64,000 nt of DNA, from contig DETN01000131.1 of NCBI GenBank assembly GCA_002362155.1, positions 3,920-67,919 on the forward strand, written 5' to 3'. Positions 8,573 to 16,761 of this stretch are shown one piece after another; position 1 is the stretch's first letter, and each line of letters begins with the position of its first letter. This stretch comes from Lachnospiraceae bacterium UBA3287 (GTDB taxonomy: Bacteria; Bacillota; Clostridia; Lachnospirales; Lachnospiraceae). A program made the translations under genes and the position numbers. The notes beneath the pieces are model-generated. The model saw only the letters and a program-made list of their open reading frames with translations. It was not told where the DNA came from and ran no database searches.

Positions 8573-9202
8573 TCAGAGCCCCAGCATGGCCCGGATAAAG
8601 ATCTCCAGACCGATAAAGATCAGAATGCAGCCGCCCAGGATGGCAGCTCTGGAGGAAAGAAGGTCCCCCGCCTTTCTGCCCAGTCTGACGCCGAATAGGC
8701 AGACCGCCATGGTCACGGCCGCAATGATCAGGGAGGCGGCCAGGGCAGCCGGGGCTGTATACTCCGCTATGGCAAAGCCCACGGACAGGGCGTCGATGGA
8801 GGTGGCGATCCCCTGCAGGATCAGGGTCTTCCAGGCGAGCTTTTTCTCATAGGAGGATTCCCGGACCCTCTCGGGATCTCCTTCCGCTTTCCGGGCCTTG
8901 CGGTACTCTTCGATGCCCTCTCTGAGCATGCCTCCGCCGATATAGGCCAGAAGGAGCAGGGCGATCCAGGGGATGAATCTCTCCATAAAGGAAAAGACCC
9001 TGACAGCCTCGTGGACGCAGAACCAGCCCAGTAGAGGCATCAGCCACTGGAAAAAGGAAAAGGTCCCCGCGATCCGGACCATCTCCCGCCGTTTCATGGA
9101 CGCGTTCTGGATGCCGTCCGCGATGGAAACGGAAAAGGCGTCCATGGCCAGTCCGAAGCCCAGCAGTATACTGTTGAAAACAAAATAAAATGTGCCCTGC
9201 AT
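8573..9202 (-). CDS. mntP: Manganese efflux pump MntP family protein
   Basis: A 209-residue membrane protein with six hydrophobic helices in two inverted halves. Each half holds the family's conserved acidic motif: GLAMDAFSVSIADG near residue 17 and ATSIDALSVGFA near residue 135. A charged cytoplasmic loop (about 88-115) separates the halves. MntP exports Mn2+ from the cytosol. The ATG at 9202 follows GGGAGGAG. No yybP-ykoY manganese riboswitch could be recognised in the 195 bases upstream, which is shared with the diverging AAA+ gene. A related sporulation membrane protein (YtaF) is a less likely alternative. Confidence 0.87.
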   Translation of the reverse strand: MQGTFYFVFNSILLGFGLAMDAFSVSIADGIQNASMKRREMVRIAGTFSFFQWLMPLLGWFCVHEAVRVFSFMERFIPWIALLLLAYIGGGMLREGIEEYRKARKAEGDPERVRESSYEKKLAWKTLILQGIATSIDALSVGFAIAEYTAPAALAASLIIAAVTMAVCLFGVRLGRKAGDLLSSRAAILGGCILIFIGLEIFIRAMLGL

Positions 9203-9397
9203 AAATACTCCTCCCGAGATCCTTTTGACCATAAGACAGGGAAGATAAGTTAGTCAACCAAAACCGCAGATCGTGGGCAGGCAATCCTGCCGGATCGCCT
9301 GTAGTCTTTGCATTTTTGCCTTAAGTTGCATATACTGGAAAAGAAATAAGAATTCCAGACAGGGCCGCCAGGGGGCGGCAGGAAGGATCTCCCCACC

Positions 9398-10639
9398 ATG
9401 GCTGATAAAAAAAATCTGAAGAACGTATACGATGATTTCTTCGGTCCCGTGATCGACGGGGTCCGGGAAGGAATAAAGGAAACCAAAAAGTCCAGAACGG
9501 CCGCCAGTCCCGAGGCTTCTCTGAAGCAGGCGGAGGACGCCCTGCAGGAGGCCAGAAGGCTTTTCGGCCAGGACGTGAAGGACTTCCTGACAGAGGAAGA
9601 GCTGGTGTCCATGGGCCTGAAGACAGAGGAAAAGGCAGAGGATGAAAAGAAGGAGGGCACGCCTCCCGCCCAGGAAGCGCCTAAGGAGGCAGTCCAGGAG
9701 GTCCCGGAGAAGGAAGAGCCCGATCCCATGGAGACTCTGGACGAGCTGATCGGCCTTGCGGATATCAAGCACGACGTCAAGGAGCTCATGGATTTCGTCA
9801 AGATCCAGAAGCTGAGAAAGGACCAGGGCCTTAAGTCCGTTCCCGTCTCTCTCCATCTGGTATTTACCGGCAATCCCGGCACCGGCAAGACCACGGTGGC
9901 CCGCATCATCGCCAAGCTCTACAAAAAGATCGGCGTTCTGTCCAAGGGACAGCTGGTGGAGGTGGACCGGTCCGGCCTGGTGGCAGGCTATGTGGGACAG
10001 ACGGCCCTCAAATGCCAGGACAAGATCAAGGAAGCCATGGGCGGCGTCCTCTTTATCGACGAGGCCTATGCCCTGACCGGGGACGACAGGGATACCTTCG
10101 GCCAGGAGGCGGTGGATACCATCCTCAAGGCCATGGAAGACCACCGGGACGATCTGGTGGTGATCGTGGCCGGCTACACCGCTCCCATGGAGAAGTTCAT
10201 CAATTCCAACCCCGGCCTCAAGTCCCGCTTCAACAAATATATCGAATTCCCGGACTATTCCATCGACGAGCTGGAGGCTATCTTCTACATGAACTGCAGC
10301 CGCTACGACTACAAGGTGGACGAAGAGGCAAAGCCCCATATCCGGGCCCAGATCGTGGCCCGCAAGTTCAAACAGCTTGAGAACTTCGCCAACGCCCGCG
10401 AGGTCCGGAACATGTTCGAGGAGATCATCACCAACCAGGCCCGCAGGGTCTCCACCCTGGAAAATCCCACCGCGGATGACATGATGCTGATCACCATAGA
10501 CGATCTGATGGAGGAAGGGGCCCTGAAAAAGGCGGACGAGGAAGCCCAGGCCCTTCTGAAGGAGGAAGCTCCCGCCGTTCAGGAAACTCCCGCAGAGGAA
10601 GCTCCGGCAGAGGAAGCCGAAGATAAGAAAGAAGAATAA
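9398..10639 (+). CDS. CbxX/CfqX (SpoVK-like) AAA+ ATPase with acidic tails
   Basis: A 413-residue soluble ATPase. Residues 1-115 are a charged, probably flexible region rich in Lys, Glu and Pro. The AAA+ core follows, with Walker A GNPGTGKTT (about 158), Walker B GGVLFIDEAYAL (about 214), sensor-1 VVIVAGYTAPM and arginine finger region NPGLKSRFNKYIEF. The C-terminus is a run of Pro-Ala-Glu motifs. The core matches the CbxX/SpoVK/EccA group, which remodel protein complexes. The substrate cannot be inferred from neighbours: mntP diverges and a B12-regulated operon follows. The start has GGAAGG upstream. Confidence 0.88.
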   Translation: MADKKNLKNVYDDFFGPVIDGVREGIKETKKSRTAASPEASLKQAEDALQEARRLFGQDVKDFLTEEELVSMGLKTEEKAEDEKKEGTPPAQEAPKEAVQEVPEKEEPDPMETLDELIGLADIKHDVKELMDFVKIQKLRKDQGLKSVPVSLHLVFTGNPGTGKTTVARIIAKLYKKIGVLSKGQLVEVDRSGLVAGYVGQTALKCQDKIKEAMGGVLFIDEAYALTGDDRDTFGQEAVDTILKAMEDHRDDLVVIVAGYTAPMEKFINSNPGLKSRFNKYIEFPDYSIDELEAIFYMNCSRYDYKVDEEAKPHIRAQIVARKFKQLENFANAREVRNMFEEIITNQARRVSTLENPTADDMMLITIDDLMEEGALKKADEEAQALLKEEAPAVQETPAEEAPAEEAEDKKEE

Positions 10640-10675
10640 GAAGGTCTTTCCCGGCCGGCCCCGCCCAGGTATTTC

Positions 10676-10704
10676 TTGCGCGGGACCGGCCGAAATGCTA
10701 CTAT
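10676..10704 (+). promoter_or_regulatory. Promoter of the cobalamin-riboswitch transcript
   Basis: TTGCGC (10676-10681), a 17-base spacer and TACTAT (10699-10704) precede the riboswitch aptamer by about 25 bases. The -35 sits in the right arm of a long GGCCGGCCCCGC hairpin (10652-10692) that may end the AAA+ transcript, although it has no U-tract. Confidence 0.55.
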
Positions 10705-10725
10705 AGGCCTTGTAACATAAAAAAG

Positions 10726-10910
10726 CTGCAGGTGCCGGACAGATCGGACATCCGATCCCGGGTCCGGTGAAAAGGGAAACAGGTGCAAATCCTGTACGAA
10801 CTCGTCACTGTAAGCGGGGAGCGATCCGCCTTTTTTATGCCACTGGGAGACCGGGAAGGCGGCGGAAAGCATCGATCCGTAAGCCAGGAGACCTGCCTGC
10901 ACGCTGCGGG
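10726..10910 (+). promoter_or_regulatory. Cobalamin (B12) riboswitch aptamer
   Basis: The core is unmistakable: GGTGAAAAGGGAAACAGGTG with CAAATCCTGTAC (about 10757-10800), GTCACTGTAAGCGGGGA, and the B12 box AGCCAGGAGACCTGCC at 10882-10897. A closing helix can form between TGCAGGT (10727-10733) and ACCTGC near 10891. Adenosylcobalamin or a related cobamide should bind and turn off the downstream DUF4430 and S-component genes. Confidence 0.96.
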
Positions 10911-10925
10911 ACGCCACGAGCAACT

Positions 10926-11034
10926 GGCATGGTCACGCTTTGAATCAGGGGCAGTATGTATGGAAAGATCCATGCCGGGCCTTTTGTTTTGATGCGTCTT
11001 TTCCTTTTGCCGGGCTCTGTCCCGGCATTTTTTT
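10926..11034 (+). terminator. Expression platform and terminator of the B12 riboswitch
   Basis: A terminator (TGCCGGG 11008-11014, CCCGGCA 11021-11027, then seven T) lies 28 bases before the DUF4430 start. An upstream copy of the left arm, CATGCCGGG (10971-10979), can pair either with GGCATG at 10926-10931 next to the aptamer or with the terminator's right arm. This gives mutually exclusive helices that could act as anti-terminator and switch. Confidence 0.75.
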
Positions 11035-11061
11035 CTGCCTCAGGCAGAGAAAGGAGTCATC

Positions 11062-11511
11062 ATGGAAAAGAAAACAGGAAACAGAAAGCTCATATGGGCC
11101 GTGGTCCTTCTGGCCCTTGCCGTTGCCGTCTTCGCCCTTGTGCACGGCATGAACAGGCCCGCTCCCCAGCAGGGCACCAAGGCCTACAGCCTGACCGTAG
11201 TGGACGACCAGGGCACCGAAAAGGCCTACAGCGGAAAGACCGACGTCGAATTTCTCTCCGGCCTCATGGACGAGCTGAAGGAAGGCGGAGATTTCACCTA
11301 TGAAGCCAGCGAGTCCGATTACGGTCTCTTTATCGAATCCGTCAACGGCCTTGCGGCCAGCTATGACGAAAACGGCTCCTACTGGGCCATCTATGTCAAC
11401 GGGGAATACGGCATGTACGGAGCCGACTCCCAGCCCGTAGCAGACGGGGATTCCTTCTCCCTGGTCTACGAAGTCACAGGCGCATCCGGGGAAACGGATG
11501 CCGCCCAGTAA
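11062..11511 (+). CDS. DUF4430 / transcobalamin-like C-terminal domain membrane-anchored protein
   Basis: A 149-residue protein with one N-terminal hydrophobic helix (about 10-28) and an outward-facing DUF4430 domain. The family signature is SYWAIYVNGEYGMYGAD followed by VADGDSFSLVYE near residues 108-140. This fold resembles the beta domain of intrinsic factor and transcobalamin, which contacts cobalamin. No lipobox Cys is present, so it is held by an uncleaved or cleaved signal helix. Its place directly behind a B12 riboswitch and 17 bases before an S component supports a role as surface cobalamin-capture subunit. That role is inference. Confidence 0.87.
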   Translation: MEKKTGNRKLIWAVVLLALAVAVFALVHGMNRPAPQQGTKAYSLTVVDDQGTEKAYSGKTDVEFLSGLMDELKEGGDFTYEASESDYGLFIESVNGLAASYDENGSYWAIYVNGEYGMYGADSQPVADGDSFSLVYEVTGASGETDAAQ

Positions 11512-11528
11512 GAAAAGAGGAAACGCCC

Positions 11529-12065
11529 ATGTCTTCCGGCACTGATCCCCAGATTAAAAAAGGATGGAGCGCCCGGGACATAGCCGTCACCGGGACCATG
11601 GTGGCCCTTCTGGAGATCTCCAAGAGGGCCCTGGATCTTCTGCCCAATATAGAGCTGGTCACCTTTCTCTTTATTATGTTCACCCTCTTCTACGGCTGGA
11701 AGACCCTGGCGGCGGCCATGGCCTTCGCCACCTTCGAATGCGTCTACTTCGGCTTCGGCCCCTGGACGCTGACCTATTACTATGTCTGGCCGGTCCTGAT
11801 CCTTCTGGTCATGATCTCCCGGAAAAAAGGCCGGACAGAGGGGCTCTTCTATGCCACTCTGTCCGGCGCCTACGGTCTTTTCTTCGGTTTTCTCTGTTCA
11901 CTCTATACCCTGGTCCTTTCAGGGCCCAGGGTCCAGTTTGCCTGGTGGGCGGCAGGGATCCCCTACGACATAGTCCACTGCATCGGGAACTTTTTCATCT
12001 GCCTGGTCCTCTTTAAGCCCATGCATTCCCTGATGGCCTCTCTCAGAGCCCGGGATCTTCTTTAA
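11529..12065 (+). CDS. ECF transporter S component, predicted cobalamin/corrinoid specific
   Basis: A 178-residue membrane protein with about five to six hydrophobic segments. The start is RDIAVTGTMVALLEISKRALDLLPNIELVTFLF, typical of ECF S components (first helix with small residues for docking to EcfT). A family-like Trp/Tyr-rich middle (WTLTYYYVWP) follows. No EcfA or EcfT gene is near, so it would share a general module (group II ECF). The riboswitch and the DUF4430 partner argue for cobalamin or a corrinoid precursor as substrate; sequence alone does not prove it. Its 3' end overlaps the convergent LysR gene by 23 bp. Confidence 0.85.
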   Translation: MSSGTDPQIKKGWSARDIAVTGTMVALLEISKRALDLLPNIELVTFLFIMFTLFYGWKTLAAAMAFATFECVYFGFGPWTLTYYYVWPVLILLVMISRKKGRTEGLFYATLSGAYGLFFGFLCSLYTLVLSGPRVQFAWWAAGIPYDIVHCIGNFFICLVLFKPMHSLMASLRARDLL

Positions 12066-12945
12066 GCGTCCCGGCCATGTCCCTGATGCTGCGGACCGCA
12101 TAGAGGGCAAATTCGCGGGCGGCCCTGGGAATGGTCTCTTCGTTCCCCCAGGCCAGGGCAATGGTCCTCTCCGGCTTCTCCCGGACGGGCACCACCCGGA
12201 CATTGGTATCGAAGCCCCGAAGGACCCTGTTGTACATCATGGAGACCCCCAGGCCCTGTTCCACCATGGCCAGGATGGAATAATCGTCGTAGACCCTGTA
12301 TTCGATCCGGGGCGTCAGTCCCAGGGATACAAAGGTGGACAGGGGCAGGGAAAAGTCCCCCTCGTCCAGAAGGATAAAGGGTTCTCCCGAAAGCTCCTGC
12401 ATGGATACCTCTTCCTTTCCGGAAAGAGGATGTCCCGGCGGCAGGACCGCCATCATGGGATCCGTATATAGGATCTCCATGGAAAGCCCCTGGCACAGAT
12501 CCGCGTTGAGAAAGCCCAGGTCTATGCTTCCCTCCCGGATCCACTTTTCAATACTTGTATATTCACCCTGGCGCAGGAAAAATTCCACGCTGGGGTGTTC
12601 TTCTTTAAAGGTCTTTAAAAGGACCGGCAGGAAATTGCGGCTGACGCTGGTGAAGGTCCCGATCCGGATCACGGAATCCTCCAGCGACTCCATCTCTTTC
12701 TTCTTCCGCTCCAGCGCCGCCCAGGCGCTGTCGATGGCCCTGATGTAGGGATAGATCTGCCGGCCGTCGTCGGTCAGACGGACCTGGTCCTTCTTTCTTC
12801 TGTCGATCAGGACCAGGTTCAGCTCCTTTTCCAGGGCGCGGACAGCCTGGCTGACCGCGCTCTGGGAGCAGCCCAGCTCCCGGGCCGTCCTGGTAAAATT
12901 CCCGTTCTCCACTACTCTGCAGAAGATCCCGTATCTGGAGATCAT
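12043..12945 (-). CDS. LysR-family transcriptional regulator
   Basis: A 300-residue regulator with an N-terminal winged helix-turn-helix (NGNFTRTARELGCSQSAVSQAVRALEKEL, residues about 13-42) and a LysR substrate-binding domain from about 90 onward (IRIGTFTSVSRNFLPVLL). The inducer is unknown. It is the last gene of the nucleoside block: its ATG overlaps the add stop as ATGA, so it is translationally coupled to adenosine deaminase. It may respond to a nucleoside or purine metabolite and control this operon, which is unusual because most LysR genes diverge from their targets. The 3' end overlaps the S-component gene. Confidence 0.9.
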   Translation of the reverse strand: MISRYGIFCRVVENGNFTRTARELGCSQSAVSQAVRALEKELNLVLIDRRKKDQVRLTDDGRQIYPYIRAIDSAWAALERKKKEMESLEDSVIRIGTFTSVSRNFLPVLLKTFKEEHPSVEFFLRQGEYTSIEKWIREGSIDLGFLNADLCQGLSMEILYTDPMMAVLPPGHPLSGKEEVSMQELSGEPFILLDEGDFSLPLSTFVSLGLTPRIEYRVYDDYSILAMVEQGLGVSMMYNRVLRGFDTNVRVVPVREKPERTIALAWGNEETIPRAAREFALYAVRSIRDMAGTLKEDPGL

Positions 12946-13979
12946 AGGCCGCTCTCCCGGCCCGGGGCCGAAGGACCGAAAAAGTCCCTTCCCTTCCGAA
13001 ACAGCCTCTCTTTGACGCCGTCTCCGGCAAAGGCCATGGACACACTGTCGAAATAGATCTTTTCGGCCTCCTCACGGGTCAGGCCGGCAAAGGCGGACAG
13101 CTTTGAAAATTCCTCCGTCAGGTCCACCCGGCTGACCGTTCTGTTGTCGGTCCCTATGCTGACGGGGACCCCGGCCTGCATAAACTCCCTGACAGGGCTG
13201 CCTGAGAAATCCGAAATGATCTTTGTCTGCACATTGGAGGTGGGGCACTGCTCAAAGCCGACGCCCCGGTCCGCCGCCAGCTCAAGAAGGGCAGGGTCTC
13301 CCGACGCGGCCGTTCCGTGGCCGATCCGTAAAGCGCCCAGGTCTATAGCTTCCCGGATGTTGGCCCGGCTCCCGCATTCGCCGGCATGGACGGTAAAGGG
13401 AAGGCCCAGGCGGATGGCCTCCTCAAAAAGATTCCGGAAGCCGTGCATGGGGAAGGAGGCCTCGTCTCCCGCCAGGTCGCAGGCCGAAACGCCTGCTCCC
13501 AGCATCTCCCTGGCCTGGCGGAACATGGCAAGGTTGGTCTCCTCCGGCAGGTGGCGCATGGCGCAGACGATGATCCCCGTCATGATGCCGGTCTCCCGCT
13601 CCGCCTTCTTCAGTCCTCTGTCCACCGCCTCTATGGCCTCCCGGACGCTCAGTCCCCCCAGGAGCTGGGTGGAGGGAGCAAAGCGGGCCTCCAGATAGAC
13701 GATATTCTCTTCCGCCGCCTTTACGGCCATATCCCTGGCGCACATCTCCAGGGCGTCAGCCGTCTGCAGGCAGCGGATGGGCAGATCAAAACAGGCCAGA
13801 TAGGCCGCCAGGGAGGGACAGTCGTCCGGGACCCCCATTTCTTCAAAAAGTCTTTCTTCGTCCCACTCTTCTCCCAGGTCCTTGAGGATCCTTTTCGCCG
13901 TAGGAAGGGGAAGAGACCCGTCCAGATGGCAGTGGAGGTCGATCTTGGGCATCTTCTGAATAAATTCGATATCTGTCAT
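12942..13979 (-). CDS. add: Adenosine deaminase
   Basis: A 345-residue metal-dependent deaminase converting adenosine or deoxyadenosine to (deoxy)inosine. Motifs in order: KIDLHCHLDGSLP (zinc His pair, residues about 12-24), FTVHAGECGS (third His and catalytic Glu), LRIGHGTAAS, FEQCPTSNVQT and PVSIGTDNRTVS (metal/catalytic Asp). In classical Add the last motif is SLNTDDP; here it reads GTDNRT, as in several Firmicutes homologues, so substrate range (adenosine versus another purine) is slightly open. It lies 31 bases after deoC and is coupled to the LysR gene. Confidence 0.9.
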   Translation of the reverse strand: MTDIEFIQKMPKIDLHCHLDGSLPLPTAKRILKDLGEEWDEERLFEEMGVPDDCPSLAAYLACFDLPIRCLQTADALEMCARDMAVKAAEENIVYLEARFAPSTQLLGGLSVREAIEAVDRGLKKAERETGIMTGIIVCAMRHLPEETNLAMFRQAREMLGAGVSACDLAGDEASFPMHGFRNLFEEAIRLGLPFTVHAGECGSRANIREAIDLGALRIGHGTAASGDPALLELAADRGVGFEQCPTSNVQTKIISDFSGSPVREFMQAGVPVSIGTDNRTVSRVDLTEEFSKLSAFAGLTREEAEKIYFDSVSMAFAGDGVKERLFRKGRDFFGPSAPGRESGL

Positions 13980-14010
13980 TCCTTATTCGTTCTTTCTGAT
14001 TCTCTGTGTC

Positions 14011-14670
14011 TTACAGAAGCTTCTCTGCCTTTACGATCTTCACGATCCGGCTGGTGCCCAGTCTGGAAGCCCCCAGCTCAATGAACTTTTCGGCATCCGC
14101 TATGGAGGAGATGCCGCCCGCTGCCTTGATCTTTACGCCCGGTCCCACATGTTCGGCAAAAAGAGCCACGTCTTCAAAGGTGGCGCCCGCCGTGGAAAAG
14201 CCGGTGGAGGTCTTGATATAGTCCGCGCCGGCCTCGGTGACCAGGCGGCACATGGTGATCTTCTCTTCTCTGGTCAGCAGGCAGGTCTCGATGATGACCT
14301 TGAGGATCCTGTCTCCGCAGGCCTCTTTGATCTCCCGGATCTCATTTCTGACATAGTCCTCATTGCCGGCCCTGAGCTGGCCCACGTTGATGACCATGTC
14401 GATCTCATCGGCCCCGTTTTCGATGGCGTCCCTGGTCTCGAAGACCTTGCAGGCCGTGGTATGATTGCCGTTGGGGAAGCCGATGACCGTGCAGACGGCC
14501 ATACGGCCCGCGGCGTATTCCGCCGCCTGCTTTACGTAGCAGGGAGGGATGCAGACAGACGCCGTACCGTACCGGATGGCGTCGTCCAGAAGAGCTTTGA
14601 TCTCCTCCCAGGTGGATGCCTGCAGAAGCAGGGTATGGTCGCATTTTCCGAGGATCTCTCTGATATCCAT
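14011..14670 (-). CDS. deoC: Deoxyribose-phosphate aldolase
   Basis: A 219-residue class I aldolase that splits 2-deoxyribose 5-phosphate into acetaldehyde and glyceraldehyde 3-phosphate. Visible signatures are [14 protein letters not shown] at the N-terminus, [25 protein letters not shown], the Schiff-base lysine in [10 protein letters not shown] and the second lysine in [10 protein letters not shown]. The length is typical. Upstream on the same strand are nupQ and the glycyl-radical pair yjjI/yjjW. E. coli also keeps yjjI-yjjW beside deoC, so this neighbourhood is conserved across phyla. A short hairpin (about 14709-14733) separates it from nupQ. Confidence 0.95.
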   Translation of the reverse strand: MDIREILGKCDHTLLLQASTWEEIKALLDDAIRYGTASVCIPPCYVKQAAEYAAGRMAVCTVIGFPNGNHTTACKVFETRDAIENGADEIDMVINVGQLRAGNEDYVRNEIREIKEACGDRILKVIIETCLLTREEKITMCRLVTEAGADYIKTSTGFSTAGATFEDVALFAEHVGPGVKIKAAGGISSIADAEKFIELGASRLGTSRIVKIVKAEKLL

Positions 14671-14766
14671 AGGCTGAATCCTTTCCTTATCCTTTTCTTA
14701 AAGACACCGCAAGGCGCCGCAGTGCAGCGCCTTGGGAAATACTGTTTTTCTGACAGACAGGCCCCA

Positions 14767-15693
14767 TTATCTGGATCTGACGAAAGGCTTGCCGTTTGCG
14801 GCGGGTGCCGCAGCATGGCCTACCACCAGGACCAGGGCCAGGATGGTGACGATGTAGGGGATCATGGAGATCAGGTTGGGGGAGACCGCGTTGGTCATGC
14901 CGGCCAGGGTCTTGATGCCCGTGCACAGGCCGAACAGGAGGCAGGCTCCCGTGGCGCCGCCGGGGGAGAACTTGCCGAAGATGACCGCCGCGATGGCGAT
15001 AAAGCCCTGACCTACGATAACGTTGGGACGGAACTGGTTGACCGTTGCCAGCGTTACGAAGGACCCGCCCAGACCTGCCAGGAAGCCGGACAGGATCACG
15101 CAGATGTAGCGGACTCTGTAAACGTCGATGCCCAGGGACTCGCAGGCTTCGGGATGCTCGCCGCAGGCCCGAAGGTGGGTGCCGAACCTGGTCTTGTAGA
15201 ATACGAACCAGCACAGGGCTGCCAGAGCGAATACCAGGTAGGACATGATATAGCCGCCGAATACGTTGCCCGAGAAGGTGCCTACCTTAAGGATGCCGGC
15301 AAAAAACTTGGGCATGGTGGCGGTGGTGGGCAGAGCCGGCGTATCGGAGGAGTTCTCAAAGATGGACTTGCACAGGAAGAGGGCCAGGCCTGTTCCCAGG
15401 AAGTTCATGGCTGTGCCGGCAATGGTCTGGTCGGCATGGAACTGTATGCAGACCAGAGCGTGGATGGAAGCCAGCAGAGCGCCGCAGAGGCCCCCGCAGA
15501 GAAAGCCGATCCACCAGGAGCCGGTAAAGTAGGCCACCACCGCGCCGGTAAAGGCGCCGACCGTCATCATACCTTCGATACCGATGTTGACCACGCCGCT
15601 GCGCTCCGAGAAGCAGGATCCCAGGGCCGCGAACAGAAGGGGCGGTGTGGCGATCAGAGTCGCGTTGATCAGAAGACCGAGATTGGTTAACAT
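14767..15693 (-). CDS. nupQ: Nucleoside ABC transporter permease (NupQ type)
   Basis: A 308-residue membrane protein of the BPD_transp_2 family with about eight to ten helices. Typical features are LGSCFSERSGVVNIGIEGMM near residue 27, the EAA-like cytoplasmic loop FGTHLRACGEHPEACESLGIDV and a Gly-rich LSGFLAGLGGSF. With NupP and NupO it forms the membrane part of a BMP-type nucleoside importer. Its ATG directly follows the nupP stop with no gap. Symbols follow the B. subtilis nupNOPQ system; the exact nucleoside range is not known. Confidence 0.9.
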   Translation of the reverse strand: MLTNLGLLINATLIATPPLLFAALGSCFSERSGVVNIGIEGMMTVGAFTGAVVAYFTGSWWIGFLCGGLCGALLASIHALVCIQFHADQTIAGTAMNFLGTGLALFLCKSIFENSSDTPALPTTATMPKFFAGILKVGTFSGNVFGGYIMSYLVFALAALCWFVFYKTRFGTHLRACGEHPEACESLGIDVYRVRYICVILSGFLAGLGGSFVTLATVNQFRPNVIVGQGFIAIAAVIFGKFSPGGATGACLLFGLCTGIKTLAGMTNAVSPNLISMIPYIVTILALVLVVGHAAAPAANGKPFVRSR

Positions 15694-16761
15694 TTATTTG
15701 GCCCCCTTTCTGGAAAATCTGTTGAACAGCGCCTTGAACACATGGGAGATGGCTATAAAGATAATGACGCAGCCCATGATGATGTTGATGACTTCCGAAG
15801 GCGCCTTGACCATGGTCAGCTTGGATCCGCCGTACTTCATGGCGCCGTAGAAGATGCCCGAGAAGATGCAGCCGATGGGGCTGGAGCTTCCCACCAGGGC
15901 TACCGTGATGCCTTCGAAGCCGAAGCCCTCCTGGGCTGCCAGCTGGGAAAGTCTGCCGCCCATGCCCAGGATCTGGACCGCGCCGCCGATGCCGGCCAGG
16001 GCGCCGGAGATGGACAGGGCCGTCAGGATGGAGGCGTCGGCGTTGATGCCGGCGTACTCTGCCGCGTTCCGGTTGAAGCCTACGGCCTTGAGACGGAAGC
16101 CCAGGGTGGTCTTTTCAATGATGATCCACATGGCGATGGCTGCCGCCACTGCCAGGATAAATCCGATGTTGGCCGCGGAGCAGTCTGTCAGCTTGATGAT
16201 GGCCTGGGGGAAGAGGATCCTGGCCGACGCGGCCACGTCCTTGGTGGCTTCGCCGCCGCCCTCCTTGTGGATGATCTCCAGATTGACCACGTAGTTGGAC
16301 AGATAGAAGGCGATCCAGTTGAACATGATGAAGGAAAGGACCTCATGAATGCCCCGCTTGACCTTCATCAGGCCTACGATAAAGGACCAGAGAGCGCCTG
16401 CCAGGGCCGCGCCGAGAATACAGACGACAGCGTGCAGGACGGGAGGCATCTTTAAGAGGATGCCCAGGACGCAGGCGGTCAGGGACCCTACGATATACTG
16501 GCCCTCGGCGCCGATGTTGAAGACGCCGGTACGGAAGGAGAAGGCCACGGACAGACCGGTAAAGATGACCGGGCTGGCATAGATCAGGGTCCAGATCAGG
16601 TACTTGGGCTTGGAGAAAACGCTGCTGAAAAGCTTGCCGTAGGCCACTGCCGGGCTGATGCCCGCGATGACCAGGAAAATGGCGCCGATGATAAAGCCGA
16701 TGATGATCGCCAGGATGGTATAGAATACATCGGCTTCAAAGAGATTGAATTTTTTCTTCAT
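15694..16761 (-). CDS. nupP: Nucleoside ABC transporter permease (NupP type)
   Basis: A 355-residue membrane protein of the BPD_transp_2 family. It carries FSFRTGVFNIGAEGQYIVGSL (about residues 75-95), the coupling loop TLGFRLKAVGFNRNAAEYAGI and the conserved GAEGFEGI-like QEGFGFEGITVALVGSSSP. It pairs with NupQ. The start overlaps the end of nupO as ATGA, showing translational coupling. All three transport genes are on one transcript with deoC and add. Confidence 0.92.
   Translation of the reverse strand: MKKKFNLFEADVFYTILAIIIGFIIGAIFLVIAGISPAVAYGKLFSSVFSKPKYLIWTLIYASPVIFTGLSVAFSFRTGVFNIGAEGQYIVGSLTACVLGILLKMPPVLHAVVCILGAALAGALWSFIVGLMKVKRGIHEVLSFIMFNWIAFYLSNYVVNLEIIHKEGGGEATKDVAASARILFPQAIIKLTDCSAANIGFILAVAAAIAMWIIIEKTTLGFRLKAVGFNRNAAEYAGINADASILTALSISGALAGIGGAVQILGMGGRLSQLAAQEGFGFEGITVALVGSSSPIGCIFSGIFYGAMKYGGSKLTMVKAPSEVINIIMGCVIIFIAISHVFKALFNRFSRKGAK

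Noticed and set aside
9203..9397. yybP-ykoY manganese riboswitch before mntP
   Set aside because: The conserved loop sequences of this riboswitch could not be found on either strand.
14149..15690. Plus-strand open frame of 513 codons
   Set aside because: Antisense to deoC and nupQ, both clear enzymes or transporters; composition is Gly/Asp/Gln-rich nonsense.
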